This document shows positions 46,425-58,268 of a stretch of 64,000 nucleotides of DNA, in pieces; within the stretch, counting starts at the first letter, position 1; every line of letters begins with the position of its first letter. The translations under genes were made by a program, and so were the position numbers. A model generated the notes under the pieces. That model saw only the letters and a list, made by a program, of their open reading frames with translations. It made no database searches and had not been told where the DNA came from. The DNA lies in the NCBI GenBank assembly GCA_022749755.1, contig CM040445.1, positions 558,001 to 622,000 on the forward strand, read 5' to 3'. Source of the DNA: Azadirachta indica. Its lineage: Eukaryota; Streptophyta; Magnoliopsida; Sapindales; Meliaceae.

Positions 46425-48200
46425 AGAGATTCTTTCTTTATAAGAGAGAATTCTTCATGATCTAAAACTTTTAATCTTAATATTATGTATTAAATTAATT
46501 ATTACATAAATGTATAATTTTTCTAATACTCAATTTGAATATATAATTTTAAATAATATATTTACTTTTTATTTATATAAAACTATAGTTTTGGCGTATA
46601 ATACCTTATACTTGTTTACATACATTTATACGTTATAAAATAAGATAAAATTTATAACTTTTTAAAAAATTATAATTAGATAAGTTTATTTAAACATTTT
46701 CTTTCAACATTAAATTAAAAATTTAAACAATTTTATTTTTTTTGTAACTACTAAATTTGATGTTAGCAAAAAACAAACCTCTTTGAAAAATAAATAAAAT
46801 CAAATTAAACAATTTCGAAAATATTCTTTAAAAGTTAATTAATTTAATTATATGATATTTACGCCTTCTAAATCTTACCACTGATCGTGTACTTTTTTTC
46901 TTTATATATTTGACAATATTATAATTAGATATCAAACATATTTGTACCTTGGAAAAATTTATGTTTTCTTGTCATATATGTATATTGTGGTACAAGTATA
47001 GCATAATTATATCATAATTTTAAGTCCACATGAATATAATTTATTTATTAATAGTGCCAAAATTTAAGTATGCATATATATCACTTATTAAATCAATAAT
47101 ATGATAAAACATAATTAGAAATGATTAATAAAGAAATAATATTCAAATTGTGGCATATACAACATGACATGATTAGACTCTTTTAATTAAACAAGTTGTA
47201 TTAGTTTTATGATATGAATAAATACTACTAACTTATTAACACGATTAAATATGATCAAAACATTTAACATGATTACACGCTAATTTGATTTGTTTACTTC
47301 AATATAAAATATAATTTAATTTTAAAATTAAATATTATAATACTTAAAAATAATAAGAAAATTCATTTGGCATGATTAAATGCTATTAACGCATTCTACA
47401 TGAGTAAATCTAAATTGGATTAGTTTAACGTCAATATAAAATTTATCTTCATTTCAATGTTAATAAAATAAGATTTGAAAACAATAAAAATTAATCAAAA
47501 TTTATATCTATCAATAATAAATAAGAAACACAAATTAATATATGTTTTAACTTAGATAGAATACTAAAAGAAAGTAAAAATCATAAAGTCCAGTTTGATT
47601 TAATGTCTAGATAGGATTTTAAGTTTTCAAAATAAAAAAATTATAATAAATTTTAAAAAAATATATAAATTTCATCCAAGAACAAATTTTTATACAGAAT
47701 TTTTAAAGTTAGTGCAACTTAACAATGAAAAAAAGTCATTATCCTCCTTCTTAATAGTATCCAATGGAATTCATGTAGTAGGTGGCAAACCTTTTTTCAT
47801 GGGATTTGTTTTTGAATTACAAAATCTATCGATATTACATTTGACATTTATAAAAAATTAAGAGTCTTGATTGATCTAATTTGGCACTACTCGAAAATCT
47901 AAACTCAATTCCAGTGAAATCTATTATCACAAATATTTAGAAGAAAATTGGCCTCCACTATAAGTAGATGGGAGGCATTGCACTCATACCTTGCAAGTGG
48001 AGGGCATGAGTTGGAAACCACCCTTACTACAAATAGTTGGCTTCCTTATAAGATTAATGTTCATATATCGTGTACCAATGTGATTGAAAGAAACTAGTTG
48101 GCTATAAATCATATATTAATAGTAAGATATTTAATATCTATATGCCTAGATATAAACTTTTATTGTTCCTTGAATATATAATTGTAGCAAAGCTGTCTAG
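46425..48200. other. AT-rich intergenic DNA
   Basis: No host gene. At 47940-48060 a GC-richer segment (CCTCCACTATAAGTAG, GGAGGCATTGCACTC) may be the edge of the copia remnant that follows. Confidence 0.4.
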
Positions 48201-48229
48201 ATATTTGATGTTTTCAATGTTTCATAGTT

Positions 48230-49740
48230 GGATTAGTTATTTCTTCCTAAACAACAAAGTCTATATCTAGTTGTTTACAAAGTTGAGTATACATTAAGCT
48301 CTTGATATCAGATGCATAGGGAATGCTTTTCATTAAATCTCATTTTATATCATTGCTTAGACATTGGGATTTACCAATTTTATTTTCTCTTACAATATGT
48401 ACATTATAAATACCTTTACAATGTTGCATCTCAAATCTTTCAAGAACTTTATTTATATAGGTTCTTTGAGACAATCAAAGAAGCTCATGAGCTCTATCTT
48501 AATGAATCTTTATGCTAGCAATAAAAGAAAGCTTCACCATGATATTTAATCTCAACATTTTGAGGTAAAAAAAATAAGTCTCATGTAATGCAATAATGTC
48601 ATTACCAAAAAGAAATTATTACCACTAGCTTTCATATACATAATATATATATGTGTGTGTGTGTGTACATGTATATATAGAAAGAAAATAAATAATGTAA
48701 TTATCTCATCAAATTTTAAGTACCATATTGTCTAAATGCTTCTTTAACTCATAAATGGATTTCTGAAGCTTACAAATTATATGCTTCATACCTTAAATTT
48801 TAAAATTAGGTTGTATGACATAAACATATTCGAGCATTTTATCATCTAAAAAAGTAGTCTTAACATCCATTTAATGAAACTCTAAATCAAAATGAATTAA
48901 AGCACCCAAGTCTAGCCTGCGTGGCCAAGGGACTAGACCTCTCAGTGGGAGGTCTAGTCTTCGAAGCTTACCATTAGTAAGGATTAATTTTCCACTTTTG
49001 TGTGGGATTATCTCTTTATAATCAACCCCTGTTAGAGTATGGGTAGATTTTCCTGCATAAATAAGAGCAGGTTTTTCAAATAGGAAAAATTATCTCTTTA
49101 TAAGCAACTCATGTTTATTGAATGTAATAACTCTTAGCACTAGTATGCTCTTATATTGTTTTAACTTATATCTTTCAAGTTTTGTTTAGTTTTAAACACC
49201 TATTTGCAATCAATGGAATTAATTCCATCAAGCAAGTTAACTGAATCCTAAACCCTGTTCCTTTGCACATAATTCATTTTATTGTTCATGGCTTCTAACC
49301 ATTAAAAAGAAATGATTTTGATTATCTTCCTTTTCTTTTTCAAAATCATATTTTTGTAGATTAATTACATAATCATACGAAATAATACTTTTCACTTCTT
49401 TTTGTGACCTTTGTAATCGCATTTATCCCACTAGTTTAACTAGAACTTTATTTATGTGAGATTTTGCTCTTTAGGGTCAATTATTACTTTCTTACATAGT
49501 CATTGTTAGAAGTACAAGGTATACTTCAAGATTTTTGAAAATAGTTTGATTTTCCTCAATTTCCATAAGGTTGGGCTCTATAATACTCAATGTCAAAATA
49601 GTGTTCAATAATTTTATTATTGTTTGATGGGCAATAAAGTTATAACCTTTCGAACTTTCTGGTTAACTTATAAAATAAAAACTTTTTTCCTATGATCAAT
49701 TTTTTTTTCTTATTGTGAAGAATAGATGCTTCAAATTTAA
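48230..49740 (-). mobile_element. Degraded Ty1/copia pol remnant, minus strand
   Basis: Reading the minus strand downward gives decayed copia reverse transcriptase. GLGFS-LAWWN-like and KWVFKTK-type traces lie near 49200. HLMDVKTTFLDDKMLEYVYV lies near 48880-48810 (canonical QMDVKTAFLNG), then CKLQKSIYELKK near 48770 (canonical CKLKKSLYGLKQ). GEAFFYC…SKNLYK and MKSIPYASDIKSLMY lie near 48530-48320. Many stops and shifts show it is dead. An insertion (about 48895-49105) splits it. Confidence 0.65.
48895..49105. mobile_element. SINE-like insertion in the minus-strand copia remnant
   Basis: Begins near AGCCTGCGTGGCCAAGGGAC, a box A-like motif, with GTCTTCGAAGC as a box B-like motif about 35 bp on. 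It interrupts the copia reverse transcriptase reading between the KWVFKTK and MDVKT blocks. ATTATCTCTTTATAA-CAA is repeated in it (about 49008 and 49088). Boundaries are approximate and no clear target duplication was found. Confidence 0.35.
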
Positions 49741-51364
49741 AAGTTAAGGTTGGCTAAAATGCAGAAATCTTTAACCTAAGATGGAAAACTATACTAACCG
49801 AGAACCTAGAAACCTGAAGACTTAAGGTGGAGTTGTAATCTTAACTTGAGGAGGATCAACAATAGTATATAGGAACTCAAAACCTAACACTTTAAAGACT
49901 TTAAGTAGGGTTGTCATGCTAACTTAAGAATGATCAATTATATTTACCAAAAACTTGAAAACTTGAGGATTCAAGGACTTAAGGTGAAGTTATCATTTTG
50001 ACTTGAGGAGAATGAGTGACTAAGATCTTGCGAACTCAAGGAGAATCCATAAAGCTAAATTAGGTTTTAGGTTTCTCAAGGGTATTTTTGTAAAAGAATT
50101 TAGGGATTATAAATATCTTACATGTCGAGGAAATCAATGAGATGATTTGAGAGAGAGAGTCATCTTGTAAATATTTTATCTTTTATTTATAATGAAAAGA
50201 CTTTATATCTATTTATTCTATAAACATAGGCAATCCTGTCGAGCAATGTAAATTCTTGTCTGTTTTTATCTCTACTTTGATCTTATTTGTTTTTTCTATG
50301 TTTTGTGTTTGTTCTCTAGTCGAACATTGTTAGGGTTTCATCAAGGGGCAATCTTGATTCATTTATATTAGTGTTAGGGCATTATTATGAGGTTTGTTTT
50401 TTTTCTCAACAACTGATATTAGAGCATCAGTTCATTAGTAAAAATATCTCTAACTAATTTTAATATAGAGAATTCCGATGGTGACAATGGCTTAAATGAG
50501 AAAATAAGATGACAATTACTGAAAGAAGAAGAGGAGAGAGATATTATGAGGAAAGCTTGAAACAAAATTGTGTTAAATTTAAGTAATGAGTTCTAATAGA
50601 AGTTTCAAAGCAGAAGACAATTGTTAGATTTTTGAACAACTTAAAAGCTTCACGTTACCAAATCTTTGGCCGATATAATATACTTGAAGAAAATATTGTA
50701 TAATTTTGCAATGGCTGAAGGAAACCTATTTAAATAACACATTGATTTGTTCAGCGAGGTAGTTATATTGATGTGAAGATTAAAGATGAGAACCATATAG
50801 TGATCTTGTTGAGTTTTTTGCCAAAATCATATAATCATTTTGTTGAAACTTTGACATGTAATCGAACCTTACTCTCTATAACAAATGTTAAGGTAGCTCT
50901 GAACCTCACTCTCTATGACAAATGTTAATTCAGGTTGTGCTTTTATATATGCCTCAACTTGAATATATTTGGTTTTTGACAAACATATAATGGTGGTAAA
51001 ATATTAATGAGTAAAAATAAAGCATGTAAGGTCATCAAGATTAAAAGTGTTAAGATTAGACATGGAATAGTAAGCGAATTACATCAGGTTCGGCATATAC
51101 CATATTTGAAAAGAAACTTGATCTCTTTAGAAATTTTAGATTAGATATGATTTGTATTTAAGGTTGAGAAAGGAATCTTGATAGTAGTTAACGGTTTTAT
51201 GATATTCATGAAAAGGGCAAAGAGAAATAGTTTATATGTCTTCGATAAATTTATTGTCATTGTTTCTGTCAATGCAGCAACAAGATTAGATAATAGCAAG
51301 ACTAGCCTAGAGTATATGATGTTACACTATAGAAGTGAAAAAGGATTGAAATAGTTATGCAGAC

Positions 51365-52766
51365 TGCTACAACTTAAAGGTTGTAACTCCCAAGTATAGG
51401 TTGTCTCAAGTAATAAAGTTCGAAAGTTCGAGTGTCGGTCCACAGGGAATATGTTATATTAAGTCTACAAGTCCAAAGGTCTAAATATTACAAATTCGAA
51501 TATTCCAATGGAGTGAATTTACTTATTGTCAAATTTAAATTCTATATTATTATATATTAGGTCATGAGGGATCCATTTTAATGATTTGTATAGAACTTAT
51601 TCTTGATCTTTTTTTTTAAAGAAAAATACAATTAAGAATCAAAAGAAGTGATCTTAATTGGATGATGAAAACAAAACATTTAAGCACAAAAAAATTAAAA
51701 GACTTGCCTTTTAGTTGATGGTAAAAAACTATAAGTTGCCTTACTCTTGATATGTAGAAAATATCCAAGCATTCAATGTACCATTTGTTAACAATGAATC
51801 AAGGTTTCTAACAATTCAAAATCACTTGCAAAATATAGAACTCAATCAATAAAAAGATTAACAATGAAGAACAAAACAAAAGATCAAAGAACAAAACTAT
51901 AAAATCATCAAAAGTTCACCCTTAGCCCTAATTATGAAATTAGAAATACATCATTTAATTAAAGTTCAAATTACAACAATAAAATAGAAATGGAAAACAA
52001 AACTGGTTTCCCTCCTTACTTCCACGTCTTCCTTTATATAGGTAAAACAAAAGACATTCCACATGTGTGAACATAATTTAGTCAATTTCCAATTAATCAC
52101 GCTTTACCAACTTCCAACATATTTTTGACCATGAAAACTACCGAATTTCGTAAAGCATCCTTCTTCAAAGTTGTAGGTGGATGACTCATCTTTCTAATGG
52201 TCCATATCTTGCTCTTATTTCTATTTTAGACCATGAGTTGTGTTGAAAATAGGCAGAGATGTTCAAGTCACATTTCTCCACCGCCCTTCTAGAATGATAG
52301 CTCTTTTTGGTAACCGATCAGTTGAAATTTGAGAAAGTACAAAACATAAACAATTTAGATCCTTTTCTCAGCTTTCTATATCATCCAACCATGTAATTTT
52401 TCGTTACATATTTAGGGAGATACGGCCCAAATACGGAAGTATGTTGGACTAGTTCAAAGATGCGCTTGAGTTCTGTTGAAGCCCAATTTCGTCCCATTAA
52501 TTGCTCGAACTAGTCCAACCTTTGGCTTACAAAGTTGTGAAATCATGAGTTTATATTTATCTATCCCAAGAATCGTATCAATTGATAATTTGGATTGAAA
52601 AATACGCTCATTATACGAAACCTGCGCAAAACCAACTATTTAGTCTAATTCATGTTTTACAATTCAATATAAAGAAATATGCTTCATTATTGGGGAATAG
52701 AAGGACATTATTAAGTGTAAATCATAATATTTCTTTTGATAAACCTACACTTTTAAACATTCATCA
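51365..52766 (-). repeat. 3' LTR of the gypsy element (1402 bp)
   Basis: On the plus strand it starts TGCTACAACTT and ends ACATTCATCA. A TATATAAAG box on the minus strand lies at about 52032-52041. Aligned end to end with 60133-61534. Confidence 0.95.
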
Positions 52767-52778
52767 CACCCCCCAACC
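52767..52778 (-). promoter_or_regulatory. Polypurine tract
   Basis: GGTTGGGGGGTG on the minus strand, directly next to the 3' LTR. A second, similar tract (GGTTGGGGGGAGTG, with TTGGGGACAATGTT before it) lies at about 53000-53040. Confidence 0.8.
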
Positions 52779-53183
52779 AGCTTATTACTAGTCTCTAGTA
52801 ATATAAGCAATATCATTTAGAGTTGATTTACAGAATTTACATTCAAAGTAAAAATTATTCTTTTCCTTTTCATCTTATCAAAATAAACAAACTCTCACTT
52901 AAAAATTTACTATATATGTGTCAAATACTCATCAGTGGAATTATTCATAAACCTTCTTTTTGTGCTTTTATAAAAAAAAAATTGTTACTTATGTCGACTA
53001 CACTCCCCCCAACCAGATTGCAACATTGTCCCCAATGTTTAAATATAAAGAGGTATAGTATAGAGAATATTACCTGAGATAGTAGTTATTGAAACACAAG
53101 TAAAACCTGAAACAAACTTAAGCAAAAATAACGAAAAAAAATAATAAAATGCAATGAGTAAAAAAAAAAAGAGATAAGAAAAG

Positions 53184-53834
53184 TTACAAATGAAGCGACA
53201 AATCCAGCTTTCCCTTTTTACTGCTTTCACTTGACCATTCTAATCGTGCCATTGTTGGATCTGATTCATAGACAAAGTTCTGCAACTGATTGATCAAGTC
53301 ATTAGCAGTCGGAGCAGAAATGAGGAGTTTGCGAGCCATCTGTGAAATAAAATTCTGTTCTACAGCATGATCAAGAAAAAACAACAACTTGTTAAAGAAA
53401 CCATTAACATTTAACAATCCTATGGGTTTTTGATGAACGGTAAGTTGTGCCCAAGATGCAATTTGAAAAATTTCTTCTAAGGTCCCAAAACCACCTGGTA
53501 AGGCAATAAAAGCATCTGCAGAATCAAGCATTTTAACAGTTCTTTCATGCATTGTTGAGACCATTAGTTCTTCTCCAATTGTTTTGCCAGATATGTTACC
53601 TGCAGATAAAGCCTTTGGTATGATACCTATGACTTCACTTCCTCTTATCTGTGCGGCAGTTGACACACACCCCATTAACCCAAGGCTACCTCCTCCATAC
53701 ACTAGATTAAATTTTCGATCAGCTAAAACTCGACCCAGGTTGTCTGCTGCTTTTACAAACTCTTCACCTTTCCCAGAACTTGACCCACAAAAAACACAAA
53801 TAGTTTTAATTTAATGAGCAGAAACTCCTTTCAT
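53184..53834 (-). pseudogene. Captured LOG-like cytokinin-activating enzyme gene inside the retrotransposon
   Basis: LOG (LONELY GUY) enzymes are cytosolic phosphoribohydrolases that release active cytokinin bases from their ribotides. The minus-strand frame reads without intron from ICVFCGSSSGKGEEF through LVYGGGSLGLMGCVSTAA, GIIPKALSAGNISGKTIGEE and MHERTVKML to the hallmark ADAFIALPGGFGTLEE and SWAQLTVHQKPIGLLN, ending KGKLDLSLHL at 53184, about 215 residues, full family length. The catalytic PGG.GT..E and the MHER arginine are intact. An ATG at 53834 is in frame but codon 8 is TAA (53813-53811), just before IKTICVFCGSS, so initiation is blocked. Plant LOG genes normally have several introns, so an intronless copy in the sense orientation of the element, between pol and the 3' LTR, implies capture of a spliced mRNA. 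The donor gene is not in this window. Confidence 0.88.
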
Positions 53835-54119
53835 TTTTTTTTTTTGCAGTCTTTTACCCTCGTCAGTGATTCAAATTTCTTATGAAAATAAAGAAGTGAG
53901 GTCCTGCATTTATACAACTTAAAGAGAATGCATTAATGAAACCAACTGTTGTCATAAAAGTTAAAATTTAAAAATGTAAAAATGTCAAAGATAACAACTA
54001 ATATAGGAATCTAAAACATAAAAATTTCAACGACAGCTAAAAGTAAATATTTATAGATAGTTGTGATTGTGGCTCACATCTTCCTCTGATTTTATGTCCA
54101 GTAATGGCTTAAACGCCCT

Positions 54120-54365
54120 TTATGGGTCGAGGATTGACTTCCTATCCAATTTTCTTACAAATTGGCAAACAGGGTCTTTTAAAATCAGATTCCCAAGACT
54201 ATAACGATCACGTTCTTTTTGAAATAATGTATACAAATTGAGAATTTCACGTTGCACATATTCACTAGGATGCGTCTCAAGAGTCAATAAGATATTATCT
54301 AAAGACTCCTTACTCAGTCCATCCTTAATGAATTTAATTTTATCTTCTCTATTAGTAGACACCAT
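54120..54365 (-). CDS. Small ORF of unknown function in the retrotransposon (81 aa)
   Basis: ATG-initiated frame on the element's sense strand, 15 bp after the previous ORF ends, upstream of the LOG-like frame. It starts MVSTNREDKIKFIKDGLSKE and is rich in charged residues and Leu, predicted helical, with no membrane segment. I do not recognise a family. Its close packing with the preceding ORF suggests the two were acquired or kept together. Confidence 0.4.
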   Translation of the reverse strand: MVSTNREDKIKFIKDGLSKESLDNILLTLETHPSEYVQREILNLYTLFQKERDRYSLGNLILKDPVCQFVRKLDRKSILDP

Positions 54366-54380
54366 GCCTAGAGAACGACA

Positions 54381-54668
54381 TTACTTGTTACAGGTTGAAC
54401 GTGCACAATTGTGACACACTTGTAACCTTTTCGCTCTTCGTTTCTTTGTAAAAGAGCTCTTAACTAAACTAGGCATGCGTGAAACAAATGAATCAGAAAA
54501 CTCACCTGCTAAACGTACCTTTGCTTCAATTATCCATCGCACATCTTCAGGAATGACTTTTTGCATAAGCATTCTTAATCTTGCACACCTAGCTTGGTAC
54601 ATTTTTCGTAGAACATCTTTAGGAAAAGAAGGAAAATATGTTTGCAATCTAGAAAGAATGACATCCAT
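54381..54668 (-). CDS. Small basic Cys-containing ORF of unknown origin (95 aa)
   Basis: ATG at 54668 (MDVILSRLQTYFPSF) reading to the stop at 54381-54383; the frame extends upstream to 54758 through a hydrophobic run that is probably not coding. The C-terminus has a basic patch followed by cysteines (KKRRAKRLQVCHNCARSTC, that is C-x2-C-x4-C). This layout, basic RRAKR just before C-x2-C, recalls small Cys-rich nucleic-acid-binding proteins of some filamentous plant RNA viruses (betaflexivirus type). The resemblance is short and may be chance. It could also be a retroelement nucleocapsid-like accessory protein. Confidence 0.4.
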   Translation of the reverse strand: MDVILSRLQTYFPSFPKDVLRKMYQARCARLRMLMQKVIPEDVRWIIEAKVRLAGEFSDSFVSRMPSLVKSSFTKKRRAKRLQVCHNCARSTCNK

Positions 54669-54868
54669 AATGAAAGAAAAGAATAGAAAAAGAAGTGAGA
54701 GAAAAAAAAAGAGTATCAGTAATTTTGGGCAACTGAAAGAACCGACTTGAAGAGTCACGGAGTACCGTTATCCGTCACTTGACCAGGAAAGTAACTGAAA
54801 ACAAACAATGGAATAAAAAAAAAATTAATAACACAAGAAAACAAGTAATGTATATACAAAAAAAAAAA

Positions 54869-56160
54869 TCATCCAGTGTTGTAAACAGGTTCATTCAAAG
54901 TGATAGATTCTAACTCACTTGGAAAATTCTCAAAGAATGGCTTTAAACGGTGTCCATTAACTTTAAAAACATTACCATTTTTGGGGTTCTTAATCTCAAC
55001 AGCGCCATGTGGGTAAACCTTCTTAACAATGAAAGGACCTGTCCATTTTGAGCGAAATTTGCCAGGAAATAGATGCAATCTTGAATCATACAAAAGAACT
55101 TTTTGTGAAGGTTCAAATGATTTTCTAATGTTATATTTATCATGAAACACCTTCATTTTCTTTTTGTAAATTCTAGAATTCTCGTAAGTTTCATTCCTAA
55201 TTTCTTCGAGTTCATCTATTTGGAGTTTTCTTAATGATCCTGCTTTATTTAAGTCAAAATTAAGCATTTTAATGGCCCAAAAAGCTTTATGTTCTAATTT
55301 CACCATTAGGTGACAAGCCTTTCCAAAAACAAGTCTATAAGGAGACATGCCAAATGATGATTTAAAAGCAGTTCGATAAGCTCAAAGTGCATCGGTTAGT
55401 CTTAAAGACCAATCCTTACAATTCGGTTTTACCGTTTTTTCCAAAATATGTTTTATTTCTCTATTGGCAAGTTCAACTTGTCCACTTGTTTGTGGGTGAT
55501 AAGAGGTTGACACTTTATGTGTAATTCCATATTTTTTCATTAAATTCTTAAAAGGCTTATTACAAAAATGTAAACCTCCATCACTTATTATGGCTCGAGG
55601 TACTCCAAATCTTGAAAAAATGTTTTCCTTCAAAAATTTCAAAACAATTTTATGATCATTATTTTTGCAAGAAATTGCCTCTACCCATTTTGAAACATAG
55701 TCAACTCCAACTAAAATATATTGATACCCAAAAGAAAACGGAAAAGGACCCATAAAATCAATACCCCAACAATCAAATATTTCAATGACTAAAATAGGAT
55801 TTAATGGCATCATGTTTCTACGAGATATTCCACCTAATTTTTGACAACGGTCACATGTTTTACAAAATGTATTTGTGTCTTTAAATAAGGTGGGCCAATA
55901 AAATCCACATTGCAATATTTTCGCAGCAGTTTTTTTTGAAGAAAAATGACCACCACATGCTTCAGAATGACAAAAAGAAATGATATTTTGAATTTCATTG
56001 TTAGTACACATCTTCTTATAATTTGGTCAAGGCAATATTTGAAAAGATATGGATCATCCCAAAAGAAATTGCGTACCTCCTTTAAAAATTTCTTTTTATC
56101 TTGAGCATTCTAATAATTTGGCATTTGACCTATAACAAGAAAATTGACAATATCAGCAAA
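54869..56160 (-). pseudogene. Gypsy integrase region with stops and a frameshift
   Basis: Sense strand is minus. It follows FNVSILP, whose next codon is TGA (56163-56161), with ADIVNFLVIGQMPNY, a TAG (56112-56110) and [13 protein letters not shown] one-base shift near 55997 leads into the zinc finger and core: [59 protein letters not shown] (catalytic D), [11 protein letters not shown] (second D) and [15 protein letters not shown] (E). TGA at 55384-55382 replaces a Trp (…LTDAL-W-AYRTAFK). The C-terminal domain then runs [14 protein letters not shown] to [18 protein letters not shown] and ends at 54869. Confidence 0.9.
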
Positions 56161-57342
56161 TCAAGGTAAAATAGAAACATTGAAAAGTTGCTCATCAGGG
56201 AAATTGTCATTAATCGGTGTTGTCTTAATCGATTCTTCAAACATAAGTCTTGACAACTGATCAGCAACCACATTTTGTACTCCCTTTTTGTCTTGAATTG
56301 TGAGATCAAATTCTTGAAATAGTAGAATCCACCTAATCAATCTAGATTTAGCGTCTTTTTTTGAAAGAATGTGACCAAGCACAATACCATTTGTGACCAT
56401 GAAATGACATTTTTCCCAATTAAGCACAAGATTTTTTTCTTTACACCTAATCAAAACTTTTTCCAAGTTAGATAAACAATCATCAAATGAATCACCAAAC
56501 ACAGAAAAATCATCCATGAAAATTTCAAGAAATCGTTCAACCATATCACTAAAAATACTAAGCATGCATCTTTGAAATGTAGCTAGTGCATTACACAATC
56601 CAAATGGCATCCTTCTATATGCAAAAGTTCCAAATGGACAAGTGAAAGTGGTCTTTTCTTGGTCTTCAAGTGCAATTTCAATTTGGTTATACCCAGAATA
56701 CCCATCTAGGAAACAATAAAATGCATGTCCAGCTACCCTTTCTAACATTTGATCCATGAATGGTAACAGGAAATGATCTTTCCTAGTCATTGAATTGAGT
56801 TTCCTATAGTCAATGCACATTCTCCAGCTAGTAATTGTTCTAGTTGGAATTAATTCATTATTTTCATTTTTGACTACAGTAACTCCAGATTTCTTAGGTA
56901 CAACTTGTGTAGGACTTACCCATGTGCTATCAGAAATAGGATAAATGATCCCTACATCTAAAAGTTTAAGAACTTCATTTCTCACTACCTCTTTCATATT
57001 AGGATTCAGCCTACGTTGCATTTGTCTAGATGATTTGGCATTATCTTCCAAATATATCTTATGTGTGCAAATCAAAGGACTAATTCCTTTTATGTCAGCT
57101 ATTGTCCATCCTAAGGCATATTTATGCAATCTTAGAATTTTGAGCAACTTACATTCTTGAAGAGCACTGAGTTTAGAAGAAATTATCATCGGAAAAGTTT
57201 CATTAACACCCAAGAAAGCATCCTTGAAGTCAGATGGTAATGGTTTCAATTCAAGTTTTGGTGGTTGAACACTCGATGGCATCGGTTTATCAACTCGTTG
57301 AGGTAAGTCTTCAAATTTTGGTCTCCATCCATTAACTTTCAA
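56161..57342 (-). pseudogene. Gypsy reverse transcriptase with RNase H region largely deleted
   Basis: Reverse transcriptase blocks WRMCIDYRKLNSMTRKDHF, DGYSGYNQIEIALEDQEKT, TFAYRRMPFGLCNALATFQ and FMDDFSVFG (active site) are intact. After NGIVLGHILSKK the reading jumps straight to DAKSRLIRWILLFQEFDLTI and QDKKGVQNVVADQLSRL, skipping the connection and most of RNase H (I estimate 150-170 residues from the family layout). The junction (about 56352-56363) falls in a Ser-Lys-Lys-Asp codon run, fitting a microhomology deletion that kept the frame. Confidence 0.9.
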
Positions 57343-57525
57343 AACCTAAGAAGATTTTAAAAGAGAATAAATATGAGATACTTCAAAATTTTCATCAAAA
57401 TTGAAATCATTGCAACTATTTAAACAAGAATCCAAGGGATCAGAAAAAGATGAAACATTAAAGTAGTCATGAACGAGTTCCTCGATATAACTAACTTCAT
57501 GCATGTCATCATTTTCACTAGGTTG

Positions 57526-57920
57526 CTAACAAATATTAAACACATTCATTTCCAATGTCATGTTTCCTAAGGATAATTTTAGAACTCCATTTCTACAATT
57601 AATTATTGCATTAAATGTAGTAAGAAATGGACGTCCTAATATGACAGGAATTTGGGTGCTTGAGTTAGAAACAGGTTGTGTGTCTAAGACAATAAAATCT
57701 ACAGGAAAGTAAAATTTATCTACTTGAACTAACACATCCTTAAGTATTCCTCGTGGTATTTTCACAGAACGATCAGCAAGTTGAAGTGTTGTAGAAGTAT
57801 GTTTAAGCTCACCTAAACCTAATTGCTCATACACTGAATATGGCAACAAATTAACACTTGCACCAAGATCAAGTAAAGCATGGTTTATCCTAAAGTTTCT
57901 AATTACACAAGAAATGGTGG
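57526..57920 (-). pseudogene. Gypsy aspartic protease domain
   Basis: Retropepsin-type segment: NHALLDLGASVNLLPYSVYE (active-site D-[L]-G-A), QLADRSVKIPRGILKDVLVQ and IPVILGRPFLTTFNAIIN. It ends with a TAG (57528-57526) inside gag-pol, before the linker to reverse transcriptase. Confidence 0.85.
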
Positions 57921-58268
57921 GACAACCAGGATCTTTATATTTTGGTGGAGTGTTATGTTGAATAATCGAACTAACATTCTTAGTTAAAAATGCTTTCTTT
58001 TGAACATTAAGCTTCCTTTTAACAGTGCATAAATCTTTTAAAAATTTGGCATAAGAAGGAACTTACTTAATTGCATCTAATAAAGGAATGTTAATTTTGA
58101 CTTGCTTAAAAAGTTCAAAAATTTCAGAATTTTAGTTCAACTTTTGAATTGGTTGCAATCTTTGAGGAAAAGGAGCAGGGATAGGGCATTTTTTAACATC
58201 ACACATCTTAAGTTCAACATTATTTTCCTCACTCACTAATTTTGATGGTTCTTTAGGTTCAATCTCTT

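Noticed and set aside
53184..53834. Bacterial or contaminant origin of the LOG frame, or an independent host gene
   Set aside because: The protein has plant LOG features and lies precisely between pol and the 3' LTR, on the sense strand, within one element bounded by a single target duplication. No own promoter or introns are seen.
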